NCBI GenBank assembly: GCA_023101725.1 | Contig: JALJCO010007904.1 | Location: forward strand, 1 to 64,000 | Source: Atherinomorus stipes | Taxonomy: Eukaryota > Chordata > Actinopteri > Atheriniformes > Atherinidae | Reading direction: 5' to 3' | DNA length: 64,000 bases | Translations under genes and position numbers: made by a program | Notes under the pieces: model-generated | Told to the model about the DNA's origin: nothing | Seen by the model: only the letters and a program-made list of their open reading frames with translations | The model's database searches: none | Part shown: in pieces, positions 23,617 to 33,790 of the stretch | Numbering within the stretch: position 1 is the stretch's first letter | How the letters are laid out: each line of letters starts with the position of its first letter

Positions 23617-23869
23617 TACAGTCCTAATGTGGTTTGAGGGACTGGAACCAGACAGGATGTTTTCCACAGCACTGGACTGGACCTGGTGCTCGAAGACCGA
23701 TATGGTGGTTCTGAGCGGGTCTGGATCTCCAAACAACCCAAAGATCATCAAGTCCTGCACCTAAAATGACCAGAGTCCTGGTGCTGGTCCTGGTCCTGGT
23801 CCTGGATGGAGGTTTCATGTCCACTGTTTCCCCTCAAGCTAAATCTGCATTTTATGAGGAATCCTGAAC
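23617..23869. other. non-repetitive spacer within agrp intron 1
   Basis: Unique sequence with a short (ggtcct)n run near 23780. A short plus-strand frame between about 23675 and 23765 looks protein-like but has no start, no splice context and no family I recognise. I see no supported feature. Confidence 0.5.
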
Positions 23870-24775
23870 CAGACCCAGAGCCGGGTCCAGAACCAGAACC
23901 TGGCTCATAGTTGGGCCAGGTCCAGAACCAGAATCACAACCTGAACCAGAATGCGGCTCAGATCTGGGCCGGGCTCAGATCCAGAATCACAACCTGGCTC
24001 AGAGTTTGGCCGGGTTCAGGACCAGTACCAGAATCTGGCTAAGAGTGGGGCCAGGTTAAGGACCAGAACCAGAACGCGGCTCAGAGCAGGGTGGGTCAGA
24101 GTTGGACCAGTCCAGAACCAGAACCAGAACTTGGCTTAGAGCGGGCTGGGTAAGAGTTGGACCAGTCCAGAACCAGAACCGGAACTTGGCTTAGAGCGGG
24201 CTGGGTCAGAGTTGGACCAGGTCCAGAACCAGAACCAGAACCAGAACCAGGCTCAGGACCAGAACCAGAACACGGCTCAGAGCAGGCTGGGTCAGAGTTT
24301 GGCCGGGTTCAGGACCAGTACCAGAATCTGGCTAAGAGTGGGGCAAGGTTAAGGACCAGAACCAGAACGCGGCTCAGAGCAGGGTGGGTCAGAGTTGGAC
24401 CAGTCCAGAACCAGAACCAGAACTTGGCTTAGAGCGGGCTGGGTCAGAGTTGGACCAGTCCAGAACCAGAACCAGAACTTGGCTTAGAGCGGGCTGGGTC
24501 AGAGTTGGACCAGGTCCAGAACCAGAACCAGAACCAGGCTCAGGACCAGAACCAGAACACGGCTCAGAGCAGGCTGGGTCAGAGTTGGGCCAGGTCCAGA
24601 ACCAGAACCAGGCTCAGGACCAGAACCAGAATCTGGCTAAGAGTGGGGCCGGGTTAAGGACCAGAACCAGAACACGGCTCAGAGCAGGCTGGGTCAGAGT
24701 TGGGCCAGGTCCAGGACCAGAACCAGAACCTGGTTCAGAGCGGGGCAGGTTCAGAACCAGGACTGGCAGTGGGGC
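23870..24775. repeat. about 55-bp degenerate minisatellite in agrp intron 1
   Basis: Irregular copies of gtccagaaccagaaccagaa followed by cttggcttagagcgggctgg and gtcagagttgg. Copy length varies through gain or loss of 'ccagaa' hexamers. It is less homogeneous than neighbouring arrays and ends about 40 bp before the intron acceptor at 24813. Confidence 0.9.
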
Positions 24776-24878
24776 CAGATTCTAGTGGGCTCTCAGACTG
24801 CTTCCTTCTGCAGGGTTTTCTATCGGAGCAGCCGAGGATTGTGGGAGTTGCAGTCCAGCGGTCTCTGACATCACCAGG

Positions 24879-25455
24879 ATGCTGGGTTCGGTTCTTGTCT
24901 GCTGCTGGTCATTCAGTCTGCTGCGAGTCTCCTCCTCCCTGGTTCATGGTAACCTTCAGCTGGATGACGGGCCGGGCGCCGGGCGCCGCACCGACACGTC
25001 CTACCTGGCTGACATCGGTCAGTTACTGGCCAATCGGAGCAAAGCCGGCGGCTCACCTGTGCACTCGTTCAGGTCAACAGCACTTTGTCTGCTTGTGTTT
25101 ACAGAAAGAGGCCACGCCCCTATCCCTGTTGATGATTCCGCCCTCTTACCTGTGGACCCTGTGGAGGACCCGTTCCTGATGGACCCTGGGTCCTATGACG
25201 AGGTGTGGTACTTTGATCAGGTGCAGCACTCTTGCGGACTCTGAACTGACCTGCTGCTCTGTTCTCCAGGACTCCCCGGGCATCCTGCAGGGGCGCGCCA
25301 TGCGCTCTCCTCGCCGCTGCATCCCCCACCAGCAGTCCTGCCTCGGCTACCCGCTGCCCTGCTGCGACCCATGCGACACATGCTACTGCCGCTTCTTCAA
25401 CGCCATCTGCTACTGCCGCCGAGTCGGACACAGCTGCCCGTCAAGACGCCCCTGA
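24879..25455 (+). CDS. agrp: agouti-related neuropeptide (AgRP)
   Basis: AgRP is a secreted antagonist and inverse agonist of melanocortin receptors MC3R/MC4R that stimulates feeding. Coding exons are 24879-25017, 25105-25202 or 25105-25220, and 25270-25455. The first junction is phase 1 (donor gtcagt, acceptor tttacag) and the second phase 0. Both candidate ends of the middle exon keep frame, giving 140 or 146 residues. Residues 1-23 form a signal peptide. The C-terminal domain has the ten-cysteine agouti pattern, with CCDPCDTCYCRFF containing the RFF receptor-binding triplet, and ends CYCRRVGHSCPSRRP. The preceding RSPRRC resembles the processing boundary in other AgRPs. The exon arrangement matches mammalian AGRP. 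ASIP is less likely because the middle region lacks the basic stretch typical of agouti signalling proteins. A noncoding exon probably lies near 21.2 kb. Confidence 0.93.
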
Positions 25456-26438
25456 CGGCTCACCTGACCGTTCACCTGACCGTTCACCTGACGGCTCACC
25501 TGACGGCTCACCTGACCGTTCACCTGACCGTTCACCTGACCGTTTACCTGACCGTTCACCTGACCGTTCACCTGACCGTTCACCTGACCGTTTACCTGAC
25601 CGTTCACCTGACGGCTCACCTGACCGTCCACCTGACCGTTCACCTGACCGTTTACCTGACCGTTTACCTGACCGTTCACCTGACGGCTCACCTGACCGTT
25701 CACCTGACCGTTCACCTGACCGTTTACCTGACCGTTCACCTGACGGCTCACCTGACCGTTCACCTGACCGTTCACCTGACCGTTTACCTGACCGTTCACC
25801 TGACGGCTCACCTGACCGTTCACCTGACCGTTCACCTGACCGTTTACCTGACCGTTTACCTGACCGTTCACCTGACGGCTCACCTGACCGTTCACCTGAC
25901 CGTTTACCTGACCGTTCACCTGACCGTTCACCTGACCGTTCACCTGACCGTTTACCTGACGGCTCACCTGACCGTTCACCTGACCGTTTACCTGACCGTT
26001 CACCTGACCGTTCACCTGACGGCTCACCTGACCGTTCACCTGACCGTTCACCTGACCGTTTACCTGACCGTTTACCTGACCGTTCACCTGACCGTTCACC
26101 TGACGGCTCACCTGACCGTTCATCTGACCGTTCACCTGACAGCTCACCTGACCGTTCACCTGACGGCTCACCTGACCGTTTACCTGACCGTTCACCTGAC
26201 GGCTCACCTGACGGCTCACCTGACCGTTCACCTGACCGTTCACCTGACGGCTCACCTGACCGTTTACCTGACCGTTCACCTGACGGCTCACCTGACGGCT
26301 CACCTGACCGTTCACCTGACCGTTCACCTGACGGCTCACCTGACCGTTCACCTGACGGCTCACCTGACCGTTTACCTGACGGCTCACCTGACCGTTCACC
26401 TGACGGCTCACCTGACCGTTTACCTGACCGTTCACCTG
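25456..26438. repeat. 12-bp minisatellite in the agrp 3' UTR
   Basis: About 82 copies of acctgaccgttc, with ggctc and gttt variants. The first imperfect copy overlaps the agrp stop codon (cccctgacggctc), and the array ends about 27 bp before the polyadenylation signal at 26465. With no splice sites between, it should be present in mature agrp mRNA as nearly the whole 3' UTR. Each unit contains CACCTG or a close variant. Long open frames on both strands are repeat artefacts. Confidence 0.95.
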
Positions 26439-26464
26439 CCTCTGAGTCCGCATCCACAGAGTGA

Positions 26465-26470
26465 AATAAA
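26465..26470 (+). terminator. agrp: agrp polyadenylation signal
   Basis: AATAAA in the context gtgaaataaagatg, the first canonical signal downstream of the agrp stop, placed just after the 12-bp array. A TG-rich stretch (gactgtgtgttgttt) follows about 25 bp later, as expected for the downstream element. Confidence 0.75.
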
Positions 26471-26699
26471 GATGAGCCAATGGCATCTGCAGACTGTGTG
26501 TTGTTTACAGAACCAGTCAGAATGGCTGAATGTCACTAAAGATTTGTTTCACCAGGCCTACATGAGCCAGGATTTCCCATATCCAGGCTAGACCTGGATC
26601 TGGACCTGGATCCAGGCCAGACCTGGAACTGGTTTCACAAAACCAGTAACTTCAGTGTATCATGAAGATTTATTCTGTGCAGCTAAGGAACAGCTGGGC

Positions 26700-27532
26700 T
26701 AACAGTCATGCTAACATACATGCTGACAAACATGCTAACATAAGCCCCGTCTCCACCAGCGGGTCTGGGTCGGGTCGGGCCGGATCGGTCCACGTTTTTT
26801 TGCGTCTCCACAGATAAAAACTGGGACGGGTACCCTTATATCCGCCCCGACCCGGCCTACTTTTTTGGCACCCTTCGGTAGGGGTACTGATCTAACCGAT
26901 CCGGACCAAAGAGGTGGAGCTAACACAAAACAATACATTGATTTGTTGAAAAATCTCACTTCCCTCCTGACCAAGCGTAAAAACAAAGCTGGGGTGACTC
27001 CTTTTTTGTTTCTGTCATGTGTGGCGCCGGTGTTTTGGTTAAACGGAGTTGCACAGCGATGATGTCATGCGATCACGTAGCAGCGCTGTCCAGCGCCTCC
27101 AGAGTGGGTACAGGTTGCTGTGGGGACGCAGCGTGAAATCAACACATCCGTACCAAAACCCACCCGATCCGGCCTGGCCCGACCTGACCCGCGGTTGGAA
27201 ACGGGGCTATACATGCTGACAGACATGCTAACAGACATGCTAACAGATGTGCTAACAGACATGCTAGCAGTATTGTTCTCGTGTCTTTTATAATGTCTGT
27301 TAACATACATGCTAACAGTCATGTTAAAAGACATGCTAACATACATCCTGACAGACATGCTAACATACATGCTAACAGACATGCTAACAGACATGCTTAC
27401 AGTATTGTTAACAGACATTTTAAAAGACATGATAACATACATGCTAACAGTCGTGTTGACATGCTAACATACATGCTAACAGTTGTGCTAACATATATGC
27501 TAACATAAATACTAATAGTGATGTTAACAGAC
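26700..27532. repeat. 'catgctaacaga' 12-bp repeat, split by a MITE
   Basis: Copies of agacatgctaac and acatacatgctaac occur at 26700-26742 and 27209-27532. The gap between them is an inserted DNA element (26743-27208). Later copies become degenerate (gttaaaag, gtcgtgttgac). The same unit on both sides shows the element landed in a pre-existing array. Confidence 0.85.
26743..27208. mobile_element. non-autonomous DNA transposon (MITE) with about 45-bp TIRs
   Basis: The left end agccccgtctccaccagcgg and the inverted right end agccccgtttccaaccgcgg continue in imperfect complementarity for about 45 bp. Both are flanked by ATA (26740-26742 and 27209-27211), consistent with a 3-bp target duplication. 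The 466-bp body has no transposase frame. A PIF/Harbinger-type origin would fit a 3-bp duplication, but the superfamily is not established here. Confidence 0.7.
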
Positions 27533-27643
27533 ATCAGGGGACCTGGTGATGGGGGATGAGGGACCTGGTGATGGGGGGAAGAGGGACCTGGTGATGGGGG
27601 AAGAGGGACCTGGTGATGGGGGAAAAAAAAAAAAAAAAAAAAA
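27533..27643. repeat. four outlying copies of the 22-bp unit plus poly(A)
   Basis: Four units of gacctggtgatgggggaaga type, followed by about 21 A. This is the same family as the large array at 30508-33402, some 2.9 kb away. Confidence 0.85.
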
Positions 27644-27645
27644 AG

Positions 27646-28403
27646 AAAGTGAAGAAGAAGAGAACATTTGGCTTTTGTAGATAGCAGAAAGTGGCAGCAT
27701 CGAATGAATGAATGCACCAGGCAGAGTAATTAAAGTTCTGAAATATACAGCGGTGTTGGGACATTTTCTTGTGCATTCAGCCAAAACAACATGCCGCAAC
27801 ATTTCCTCTTTAATGACATGGAGGCGTTTGGATGATAACGGTATAAGAGACAAAAGACCGCTTTCCAGAACAAGTATGGAAGAGTTGGCACTGTATTGTT
27901 GCCTAAAGCGCTTTGAGTGGTCCACATAGTGAGTAATTTAGCGCATCACTGGAACTAAAAATGTTCTGCATGGACGCCGCTTCAAATGTGGTTACACTCT
28001 TCAAATCTTAAAAGTGAAAAACAGAGGTCTCAAGCAAAAATAATTTTCTTAGTAGAAACAAGAGCACTATGTTTGTTGTAAATTTGGCTCTATCACGATG
28101 CGTATGAAACATTTCATTTTTAAAAATATTGCATGATCATATTATTTTCTCAGTATGAAAGGAGTAGATTTATGTAACAGATTCAGAGTGAAAGATGTGT
28201 AGTTCGTGACTGCAGCTGCCAACCTCATTGTTTTCCACCTCAAGATCCTCCTCAAATCCACCTCTGAGGTGGGATTATTTTAATCCCCATTTTCAGGATC
28301 AAAAGGAACCAGATTTGGGCCCAAACCTTTGAAATACCCAAAAGAGCGAAAAATCTGGATTAAAGGTAGGATTGGATTCACAGATCTGGATTTAAATCTT
28401 CGG
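27646..28403. other. intergenic sequence, nothing recognised
   Basis: AT-rich, non-repetitive sequence with only short open frames (under 75 codons) and no recognised domain. It may be decayed transposon. Confidence 0.5.
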
Positions 28404-29017
28404 TTACACTTTACAATAAGGGTCCCTTAATTAACATTAGTTAGTGCATTATTAAGCATTAATTAACTGCTTAATAATACATGAACAACTTTTATTAACT
28501 ATTACTTTGCATTAGTTAGCATATTGGTTAATGCGTTAGTTAGAGGTTAATAAATGCTTACTTCCCAACCTTACTTAATGCATTATTAAGCATTGATAAA
28601 AGTTTAATCATACAATAAATTGCCATTATGTATGCATTACTCAGCATTAATAACCATTTTAGTTGGAATGTTAGTAAGCCCTTAATAATGTCTCTAGTAA
28701 TGGTTTAGCAGTGGTGTTTATTTGGAGTGAATAAGTATTTAGTAATAGCTAACTAATGCATTGACAAAGCCTTCGCTTTACATTGTATGTTATCTGGATG
28801 GGCATCAATGAGCCATTTATTAATATCTTAGATAATCATTTACTAATACTGTGCTGTGTATATTATCTGGTACCCCTTACTTCATGTTAAGTAAGGTATT
28901 AATTCACATTAGAAGCCTGACCTGATGGCCCTTAATCATGTGAGTGTCTCATAAGCATTACTTAACCATAGTTAACCATTACTGAATGTTATTTGGACCC
29001 TTATTGTAAAGTGTAAA
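28404..29017. mobile_element. palindromic MITE ('ttacactttacaataaggg' type)
   Basis: The left end ttacactttacaataagggt is mirrored by ggacccttattgtaaagtgt at 28994-29015. The body is AT-rich with repeated ttaatgcattagttaac-like words, as in the abundant palindromic fish MITEs with this end sequence. There is no coding capacity. The target duplication is not clear because the right end has been tandemly amplified. Confidence 0.65.
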
Positions 29018-29535
29018 CATTTATCCCTTTGGTAACACTATATTTATTCTTAACAGCCTAATAAGCATTACTTAACCATAGTTAACTATTACTGAATGTT
29101 ATTTGGACCCTTATTGTAAAGTGTAAACATTTATCCCTCTGGTAACACTATATTTATGCTTAACAGCCTAATAAGCATTACTTAACCATAGTTAACCATT
29201 ACTGAATGTTATTTGGACCCTTATTGTAAAGTGTAAACATTTATCCCTTTGGTAACACTATATTTATTCTTAACAGCCTAATAAGCATTACTTAACCATA
29301 GTTAACTATTACTGAATGTTATTTGGACCCTTATTGTAAAGTGTAAACATTTATCCCTCTGGTAACACTATATTTATGCTTAACAGCCTAATAAGCATTA
29401 CTTAACCATAGTTAACCATTACTGAATGTTATTTGGACCCTTATTGTAAAGTGTAAACATTTATCCCTTTGGTAACACTTTATAAATGCATAGCATAAAT
29501 GCACAGCCTAATAAGCATTACTTAACCATAGTTAG
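28940..29535. repeat. 110-bp tandem repeat derived from the MITE right end
   Basis: The word gtgtaaacatttatccct recurs at 29011, 29121, 29231, 29341 and 29451, exactly 110 bp apart. Units contain ggtaacactatattta and gttatttggacccttattg, the MITE end. Variants alternate (attc/atgc, ccctttgg/ccctctgg, gttaactatt/gttaaccatt), showing a 220-bp dimer that was itself duplicated. Confidence 0.9.
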
Positions 29536-30470
29536 GGGTGTTTTCTGGACCTGGGAACATTGGGGGTTGAACACACCCCCAATTCCTTGGAAAGGAATCT
29601 GGGGAAACCTACACAGTAAAAATGCCCGTCTATTTAAGCTTTCTTCAGCATTGTGGCACCTTGTTTAAAGCCAAATACGGCAAGACAAAATGTGTTTACC
29701 TTTAAGCTTAAACTTGATACTGTAAACAAGATCTCTAAAATCAGTATTAATATTAAGAAAGACTTGACTAATAAAATTTGTCATTAAATAACATTTATTT
29801 TAGTAACAATTATTATTAAGTTGAGTTAAAAAGTAGGCTAACAATTATTTTCAACAAGAACAAAAGTTAGTTGTGGGTCATATTGCATGGTGGACATCTG
29901 TCTTCTGTTCTCTCTCCTCTCCATCCTCCGCTCACTCCCTCCATCCTCTGCTGACAGAGAAACAATGAAATGTGCATTAATGACACCATCAGAAATGTAA
30001 AGAGACAGGACAGGTTACTCAGCAACAATCACACTGATTGATCTGTACATAATAATAACTGCAATCATGAATTTCAGCAGTCTTTACACTCATTACAAAA
30101 GTAAAACTTAATTTAAGCAGTGGTTTAGTCTACTTTATTCTAGTGGTACTCTGACTTCCATCTCTCCTGGCCTCCAACACCCCGTCCTGGGGCAAAATCT
30201 TTCCACTAGTACCCTCCTAGCAGCAAAAGTGGATTTTCTCGTGGATATACCAGCATGTCAGGTAGACTACACCACCAGATTAAATGCAAATTGTGTATAA
30301 CAGAAAAGGGCTAAGCTAACGGGTTAGCTAACCATGCTGTCCTCATGTGACATGTGACTGTATGTGAGGCTAGACCAGGGCTAGACAGCCAGCGAACCAA
30401 AGCAAAAGAGAAGGGGGGACTAAGGCTTGATTTTCTTGATTTCACTGAACATCTTTTTGTGTATCTTTAT
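29536..30470. other. intergenic sequence, probable transposon remnants
   Basis: AT-rich sequence without long frames or clear terminal repeats. Only pyrimidine-rich patches (tctctcctctccatcctcc near 29911) and a 3'-tail-like end (tataaataaagtttgatttg) stand out. No gene supported. Confidence 0.5.
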
Positions 30471-30507
30471 CTTTATAAATAAAGTTTGATTTGATAGACA
30501 AACATCA
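30471..30507 (+). repeat. 37-bp direct repeat, left copy
   Basis: ctttataaataaagtttgat continuing through ttgatagacaaacatca. It is identical to 33452-33488, and the two copies flank the 22-bp array. The 'ataaataaagtttgattt' form resembles the 3' tail of fish non-LTR elements. Confidence 0.85.
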
Positions 30508-33402
30508 CCAGGAAGAGGGACCTGGTGATGGGGGAAGAGGGACCTGGTGATGGGGGATGAGTGACCTGGTGATGGGGGAAGAGGGACCTGGTGATGGGGG
30601 ATGAGTGACCTGGTGATGGGGGAAGAGGGACCTGGTGATGGGGGAAGAGGGACCTGGTGATGGGGGAAGAGGGACCTGGTGATGGGGGATGAGTGACCTG
30701 GTGATGGGGGAAGAGGGACCTGGTGATGGGGGAAGAGGGACCTGGTGATGGGGGATAAGTGACCTGGTGATGGGGGAAGAGGGACCTGGTGATGGGGGAT
30801 AAGTGACCTGGTGATGGGGGAGGAGGGACCTGGTGATGGGGGAAGAGGGACCTGGTGATGGGGGATAAGTGACCTGGTGATGGGGGAAGAGGGACCTGGT
30901 GATGGGGGAAGAGGGGGGAAGAGGGACCTGGTGATGGGGGATAAGTGACCTGGTGATGGGGGAAGAGGGACCTGGTGATGGGGGAAGAGGGACTTGGTGA
31001 TGGGGGAAGAGGGACCTGGTGATGGGGGAAGAGGGACCTGGTGATGGGGGATAAGTGACCTGGTGATGGGGGAAGAGGGACCTGGTGATGGGGGAAGAGG
31101 GACCTGGTGATGGGGGATAAGTGACCTGGTGATGGGGGAAGAGGGACCTGGTGATGGGGGATAAGTGACCTGGTGATGGGGGAAGAGGGACCTGGTGATG
31201 GGGGATAAGTGACCTGGTGATGGGGGAAGAGGGACCTGGTGATGGGGGAAGAGGGGGAAGAGGGACCTGGTGATGGGGGATAAGTGACATGGTGATGGGG
31301 GAAGAGGGACCTGGTGATGGGGGAAGAGGGACCTGGTGATGGGGGAAGAGGGACCTGGTGATGGGGGATAAGTGACCTGGTGATGGGGGAAGAGGGACCT
31401 GGTGATGGGGGAAGAGGGACCTGGTGATGGGGGAAGAGGGACCTGGTGATGGGGGAAGAGGGACCTGGTGATGGTGGATGAGTGACCTGGTGATGGGGGA
31501 AGAGGGACCTGGTGATGGGGGAAGAGGGACCTGGTGATGGGGGAAGAGGGACCTGATGATGGTGGAAGAGGGACCTGGTGATGGGGGAAGAGGGACCTGG
31601 TGATGGTGGATAAGTGACCTGGTGATGGGGGAAGAGGGACCTGGTGATGGGGGAAGAGGGACCTGGTGATGGGGGGAAGAGGGACCTGGTGATGGGGGAA
31701 GAGGGACCTGGTGATGGGGGATAAGTGACCTGGTGATGGGGGAAGAGGGACCTGGTGATGGGGGAAGAGGGACCTGGTGATGGGGGAAGAGGGACCTGGT
31801 GATGGTGGATAAGTGACCTGGTGATGGGGGAAGAGGGACCTGGTGATGGGGGAAGAGGGACCTGGTGATGGGGGAAGAGGGACCTGATGATGGGGGATAA
31901 GTGACCTGGTGATGGGGGATAAGTGACCTGGTGATGGGGGAAGAGGGACCTGGTGATGGGGGAAGAGGGACCTGGTGATGGGGGATAAGTGACCTGGTGA
32001 TGGGGGATAAGTGACCTGGTGATGGGGGAAGAGGGACCTGATGATGGGGGAAGAGGGACCTGGTGATGGGGGAAGAGGGACCTGGTGATGGGGGAAGAGG
32101 GACCTGGTGATGGTGGATAAGTGACCTGGTGATGGGGGAAGAGGGACCTGGTGATGGGGGAAGAGGGACCTGGTGATGGGGGAAGAGGGACCTGGTGATG
32201 GGGGATAAGTGACCTGGTGATGGGGGATAAGTGACCTGGTGATGGGGGAAGAGGGACCTGGTGATGGGGGATAAGTGACCTGGTGATGGGGGATAAGTGA
32301 CCTGGTGATGGGGGATAAGTGACCTGGTGATGGGGGAAGAGGGACCTGGTGATGGGGGATAAGTGACCTGGTGATGGGGGATAAGTGACCTGGTGATGGG
32401 GGATAAGTGACCTGGTGATGGGGGAAGAGGGACCTGGTGATGGGGGATAAGTGACCTGGTGATGGGGGAAGAGGGACCTGGTGATGGGGGATAAGTGACC
32501 TGGTGATGGGGGATAAGTGACCTGGTGATGGGGGAAGAGGGACCTGGTGATGGGGGATAAGTGACCTGGTGATGGGGGAAGAGGGACCTGGTGATGGGGG
32601 ATAAGTGACCTGGTGATGGGGGATAAGTGACCTGGTGATGGGGGAAGAGGGACCTGGTGATGGGGGATAAGTGACCTGGTGATGGGGGATAAGTGACCTG
32701 GTGATGGGGGATAAGTGACCTGGTGATGGGGGAAGAGGGACCTGGTGATGGGGGATAAGTGACCTGATGATGGGGGATAAGTGACCTGGTGATGGGGGAA
32801 GAGGGACCTGGTGATGGGGGATAAGTGACCTGGTGATGGGGGAAGAGGGACCTGGTGATGGGGGAAGAGGGACCTGGTGATGGGGGAAGAGGGACCTGGT
32901 GATGGGGGATAAGTGACCTGGTGATGGGGGATAAGTGACCTGGTGATGGGGGAAGAGGGACCTGGTGATGGGGGATAAGTGACCTGGTGATGGGGGAAGA
33001 GGGACCTGGTGATGGGGGAAGAGGGACCTGGTGATGGGGGAAGAGGGACCTGGTGATGGGGGGATAAGTGACCTGGTGATGGGGGATAAGTGACCTGGTG
33101 ATGGGGGAAGAGGGACTTGGTGATGGGGGATAAGTGACCTGGTGATGGGGGATAAGTGACCTGGTGATGGGGGAAGAGGGACTTGGTGATGGGGGATAAG
33201 TGACCTGGTGATGGGGGAAGAGGGACTTGGTGATGGGGGAAGAGGGACCTGGTGATGGGGGATAAGTGACCTGGTGATGGGGGATGAGTGAAATGGTGAT
33301 GGGGGATAAGTGACCTGGTGATGGGGGAAGAGGGACCTGGTGATGGGGGATAAGTGACCTGGTGATGGGGGATAAGTGACCTGGTGATGGGGGAAGAGGG
33401 AC
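30508..33402. repeat. 22-bp minisatellite
   Basis: About 131 copies of gacctggtgatgggggaaga plus gg, with gggataagt and gggatgagt variants. Rare length variants (extra g near 31675, deletions near 30905 and 31250) shift phase. Minus-strand frames of over 900 codons (Pro/Ser/His-rich) are open only because the unit is stop-free. Confidence 0.97.
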
Positions 33403-33451
33403 CATTAGTTTTACTTCTGTTTTTTTGAGTTGCATTGTTGTATGAAAACTG

Positions 33452-33488
33452 CTTTATAAATAAAGTTTGATTTGATAGACAAACATCA
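33452..33488 (+). repeat. 37-bp direct repeat, right copy
   Basis: Identical to 30471-30507. It begins about 20 bp beyond the polyadenylation signal of the minus-strand chymotrypsinogen gene, so it lies at or just past that gene's transcript end. Confidence 0.85.
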
Positions 33489-33508
33489 ACACGTTTCAGT
33501 TTTAGTGT

Positions 33509-33514
33509 TTTATT
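33509..33514 (-). terminator. ctrb: polyadenylation signal of the minus-strand chymotrypsinogen gene
   Basis: On the minus strand, 39 bp after the stop codon, the sequence reads AATAAA in the context cctcaataaaacac. The short 3' UTR is usual for pancreatic protease genes. Confidence 0.85.
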
Positions 33515-33552
33515 GAGGATCATGTCATAACGTTGGTTTCTCCTGAGCATGC

Positions 33553-33757
33553 TCAGTTGGCAGTGATGGTCTGGTCCATCCAGGCACGCAGCTCGGTGAC
33601 GCGGGCGTACACCCCGGGCATGGTGGGGGTGCAGGTTCCACTGCCCCAGGACACGATGCCAACCAGAGTCCAAGCTCCGCCCTTCTGGCACACCAGAGGA
33701 CCGCCAGAGTCACCCTGGAAGAGAGAGAGGTGATGATGATGATGAGGTGTCAGGGTG

Positions 33758-33790
<33 letters not shown>

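Noticed and set aside
22499..23764. Ser-rich 421-codon ORF and its Asp/Glu-rich antisense ORF
   Set aside because: Both come from a 45/39-bp array located inside agrp intron 1.
23675..23765. Short protein-like frame inside agrp intron 1
   Set aside because: About 30 codons with no start, no splice sites and no recognised family; chance is a sufficient explanation.
25371..26591. 406-codon ORF joining the agrp last exon region to the HLTV-type repeat
   Set aside because: It is in a different frame from AgRP, whose own frame stops at 25455; the rest is the 3' UTR array.
26735..26986. 83-codon minus-strand ORF in the ATA-flanked MITE
   Set aside because: It begins in one inverted terminus and has no transposase motif; the element is non-autonomous.
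30473..33691. Minus-strand ORFs of 1,072 and 976 codons rich in Pro, Ser and His
   Set aside because: They are the 22-bp array read in two frames. The longer one only gains its start by running in from the chymotrypsinogen last exon in the wrong frame.
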